A DNA stretch of 64,000 nucleotides from Bacillus tequilensis KCTC 13622. Lineage in GTDB: Bacteria; Bacillota; Bacilli; Bacillales; Bacillaceae. The translations under genes and the position numbers were made by a program. This document shows positions 62,253 through 64,000 of this stretch, piece by piece. The DNA is taken from NCBI RefSeq assembly GCF_000507145.1, contig NZ_AYTO01000034.1:620001-684000 (forward strand), read 5' to 3'. How positions within the stretch are numbered: position 1 is the first letter of the stretch; every line of letters begins with the position of its first letter. The notes below the pieces were generated by a model. The model ran no database searches, had not been told where the DNA came from, and worked only from the letters and a program-made list of their open reading frames with translations.

Positions 62253-63689
62253 CTAAGCTAAACGATTGACTTCATACGCGGCACGGATTGCTGATTCGAT
62301 CGCGCCTTCCATCCACGCGTGAGTGAGTGAGACATGTTCTCCAGCGAAATGAATTCTTCCCTCGGGGACAGGGATATAGGGATTCAGCTCTAATTCCTGT
62401 CCGGGTTCTAAAGCAGTAAAGGCACCCGCCGAATAAGGGTTTTGACTCCAGCTAAAAGAAGCGCCGGACACAAATTCAGACCATACAATATCGCCATATA
62501 TTTCAGATAAATTCAGTAAGGTATACTGGATACGCTCTCCTTCTGAAAGACTATCCCACTTCAATGCCTCGTCCGCCCATGTATAACTCGCCAAAACAAC
62601 AGCATGTCCATCTGCTCCAATATCAGTGCTTGGATAATACGAAAATCGAATCGGGAGATCAGTAATAGATTTGCCGCCGCGCTGCCCGGTTTTTTCCCAA
62701 AATCGGCTTTTAAACTCTATGCCGGTTTTTGTTGCGCTCATATAGTTTAGTTCGCGGATTGCCCTCCTTTTATAGGAGGAAAAAGAATGGTATGGTTCGA
62801 TTTTTACAAATCGTAAAGTTGAAAAGGGAATGGTTACAATAGCCAGATCAGCTGTGAACGTTTCATGCGCTGCTGTTTGTTGATGCTGACAATGAATCGT
62901 TACATTGTGCTCATTTTGAGAAATTTTCATCATTTTTTGATGGTATAGCATATTCGTTTTTAATTGAGGAAGAAATGCATGAGGAAGCCGATCCATGCCG
63001 CCTGTTATCTCATAAAAGTGAGAGGGTGATATATAATAGCCAGATTCCCGTAACACTTCAACAAGCGACATACCCATATATGCTTCCATATCAAGGAGTA
63101 TACCAATCATGTCGATCGCACCGTATGAAAAGAACGTGTTTAAAAAAGAGCTTAACGAATTATTCTTGTATTGTTTTTCAACAATTCGCCAATTTCTTGC
63201 AGGATCTTGATTAATAAAATGTAATATGGGCTGCAATACAGAAAGCATTAGCTCTTCAGCCGATTTCCCTTGTTCGTTCGGTGGAACGGGGTACCCTAGT
63301 ACCTGAGGATTTCGTTCGAAAATGTGGAGACGTGTTTTGATTCCATTCGTATAAATGATGTCCATCGGGGTTCTGTTGATAAATACATTTGTCGGCAGCT
63401 TGAACTTTTTTATATATTCTAAAGTAAGCAAATGGTTATTCGGTATGCGCATCGGACCAACATTAAAATACAATCCATCGCTAAAGGGGGACCTCAAAGT
63501 GCAGACACGGCCGCCTGCTCTGCCGCTCGCTTCGAGAATCGTCACTCTATGACCGGCGCTCTTTAGCAAAGATGCTGATACAAGCCCGGCCAATCCAGCT
63601 CCAACAATCATAATGTGCTTTGGACGATGTATTCGGTGAAGGCCATTCCTAATGATCTTCAGCATGTCATCATTCATGAGAGAATTCAC
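62253..63689 (-). CDS. yobN: YobN, flavin monoamine/L-amino-acid oxidase
   Basis: 478 residues from a GTG at 63689, the length known for YobN; AGAGGTG lies 11 bases upstream and ATG 63677 is an alternative. FAD-binding dinucleotide motif IVGAGLAGLVSASLL, GRAGGRVCT, and C-terminal IHFAGEHVSLTHAWMEGAIES typical of the L-amino-acid oxidase and monoamine oxidase family. It oxidises amine groups with O2, giving H2O2. No signal peptide. Last recognised gene in the window. Confidence 0.9.
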   Translation of the reverse strand: MNSLMNDDMLKIIRNGLHRIHRPKHIMIVGAGLAGLVSASLLKSAGHRVTILEASGRAGGRVCTLRSPFSDGLYFNVGPMRIPNNHLLTLEYIKKFKLPTNVFINRTPMDIIYTNGIKTRLHIFERNPQVLGYPVPPNEQGKSAEELMLSVLQPILHFINQDPARNWRIVEKQYKNNSLSSFLNTFFSYGAIDMIGILLDMEAYMGMSLVEVLRESGYYISPSHFYEITGGMDRLPHAFLPQLKTNMLYHQKMMKISQNEHNVTIHCQHQQTAAHETFTADLAIVTIPFSTLRFVKIEPYHSFSSYKRRAIRELNYMSATKTGIEFKSRFWEKTGQRGGKSITDLPIRFSYYPSTDIGADGHAVVLASYTWADEALKWDSLSEGERIQYTLLNLSEIYGDIVWSEFVSGASFSWSQNPYSAGAFTALEPGQELELNPYIPVPEGRIHFAGEHVSLTHAWMEGAIESAIRAAYEVNRLA

Positions 63690-63840
63690 TTGTGTGAGGC
63701 ACCTCTTTTTTGAATTTATTGCATTATATTCAGTGAAAAGGGCAGCTATCACGATCTCTTCGCATCTTTTGGAATTTTACTCACTTTACAAGAACAATAG
63801 TGGGGTGATGGAAACGACTAACTTTGTTCATAAGAGTGTA

Positions 63841-64000
63841 AGGGTTTGAAGAATCTCTAAAAAAAGGCGCTGTTCAATTGTTTTGTTCTGAAGGGGATAT
63901 CACGGATTGCTTTGTTACTTTTTCTCCGGACAAAGCAGCCTTTACCGAAATTCATAACTCTGAGCTTGGAAATTTTTGAGCTAGATTCTTTAAGATGATG
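63841..64000. other. Right-hand edge with a coding remnant
   Basis: On the + strand, a frame from about 63850 to TGA 63980 reads [18 protein letters not shown], then [15 protein letters not shown], with no start codon. It may be a gene fragment. No other feature. Confidence 0.35.

Overview
The window looks like a chromosomal segment from a member of the Bacillus subtilis species complex that is not strain 168. Gene order, protein lengths and leader signals match, in reverse orientation, the 168 segment running from mhqE/yodB through odhAB, sqhC, recQ and des to csaA, xynA and yobN. The protein sequences are related to the 168 versions as I remember them but not identical. This assignment rests on recognised gene families and recalled gene order, not on a database search.

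Positions 1-31650 are housekeeping and stress genes. The thiol/quinone-stress group comes first (mhqE-mhqD, yodC, yodB, with azoR1 at 31 kb), with YodB- and MhqR-type operators visible. Next come a gerT-like spore coat gene, rarD, the bacillithiol deacetylase operon (yojF-bshB2), rsbRC and a MATE pump, the diadenylate cyclase cdaS, glycosyltransferase yojK, cell-wall hydrolase cwlS, the copper-ligand-deficient sodC, the MoxR/VWA pair yojN-yojO, and odhA-odhB. Two transporters (yocS, yocR), the overlapping sqhC-sodF pair and dhaS follow. A compact spore-type cluster sits at 28.6-30.3 kb: three GerPA/PF-like proteins and one GerPC-like protein around the small heat-shock gene yocM.

Positions 31800-48600 hold 6S-2 RNA (bsrB), recQ, the WalR-controlled yocH, the cold-sensing des-desK-desR module with its operator, yocD-yocA, czrA, and a run of regulators and enzymes (yobW, yobV, yobU, the autoregulated-looking yobT-yobS pair, yobR, yobQ, csaA).

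Positions 48600-61000 are an AT-rich accessory region full of broken genes. It contains an endolysin pseudogene, a Rap phosphatase pseudogene joined in frame to a DUF1433-type gene, a phage holin and a truncated second copy 5.7 kb away, a SUKH-type immunity pseudogene, an intact rap-phr quorum-sensing pair whose Phr precursor carries two RGHT copies, several unrecognised genes, and the secreted xylanase xynA with a perfect 23-bp palindrome upstream. A zinc alcohol dehydrogenase and the amine/amino-acid oxidase yobN end the window.

The most informative material for novelty is the rap/holin duplication, the two-repeat Phr, the spore-protein cluster, and several small genes of 30-39 codons. No CRISPR array, rRNA, tRNA or intact transposase was seen.
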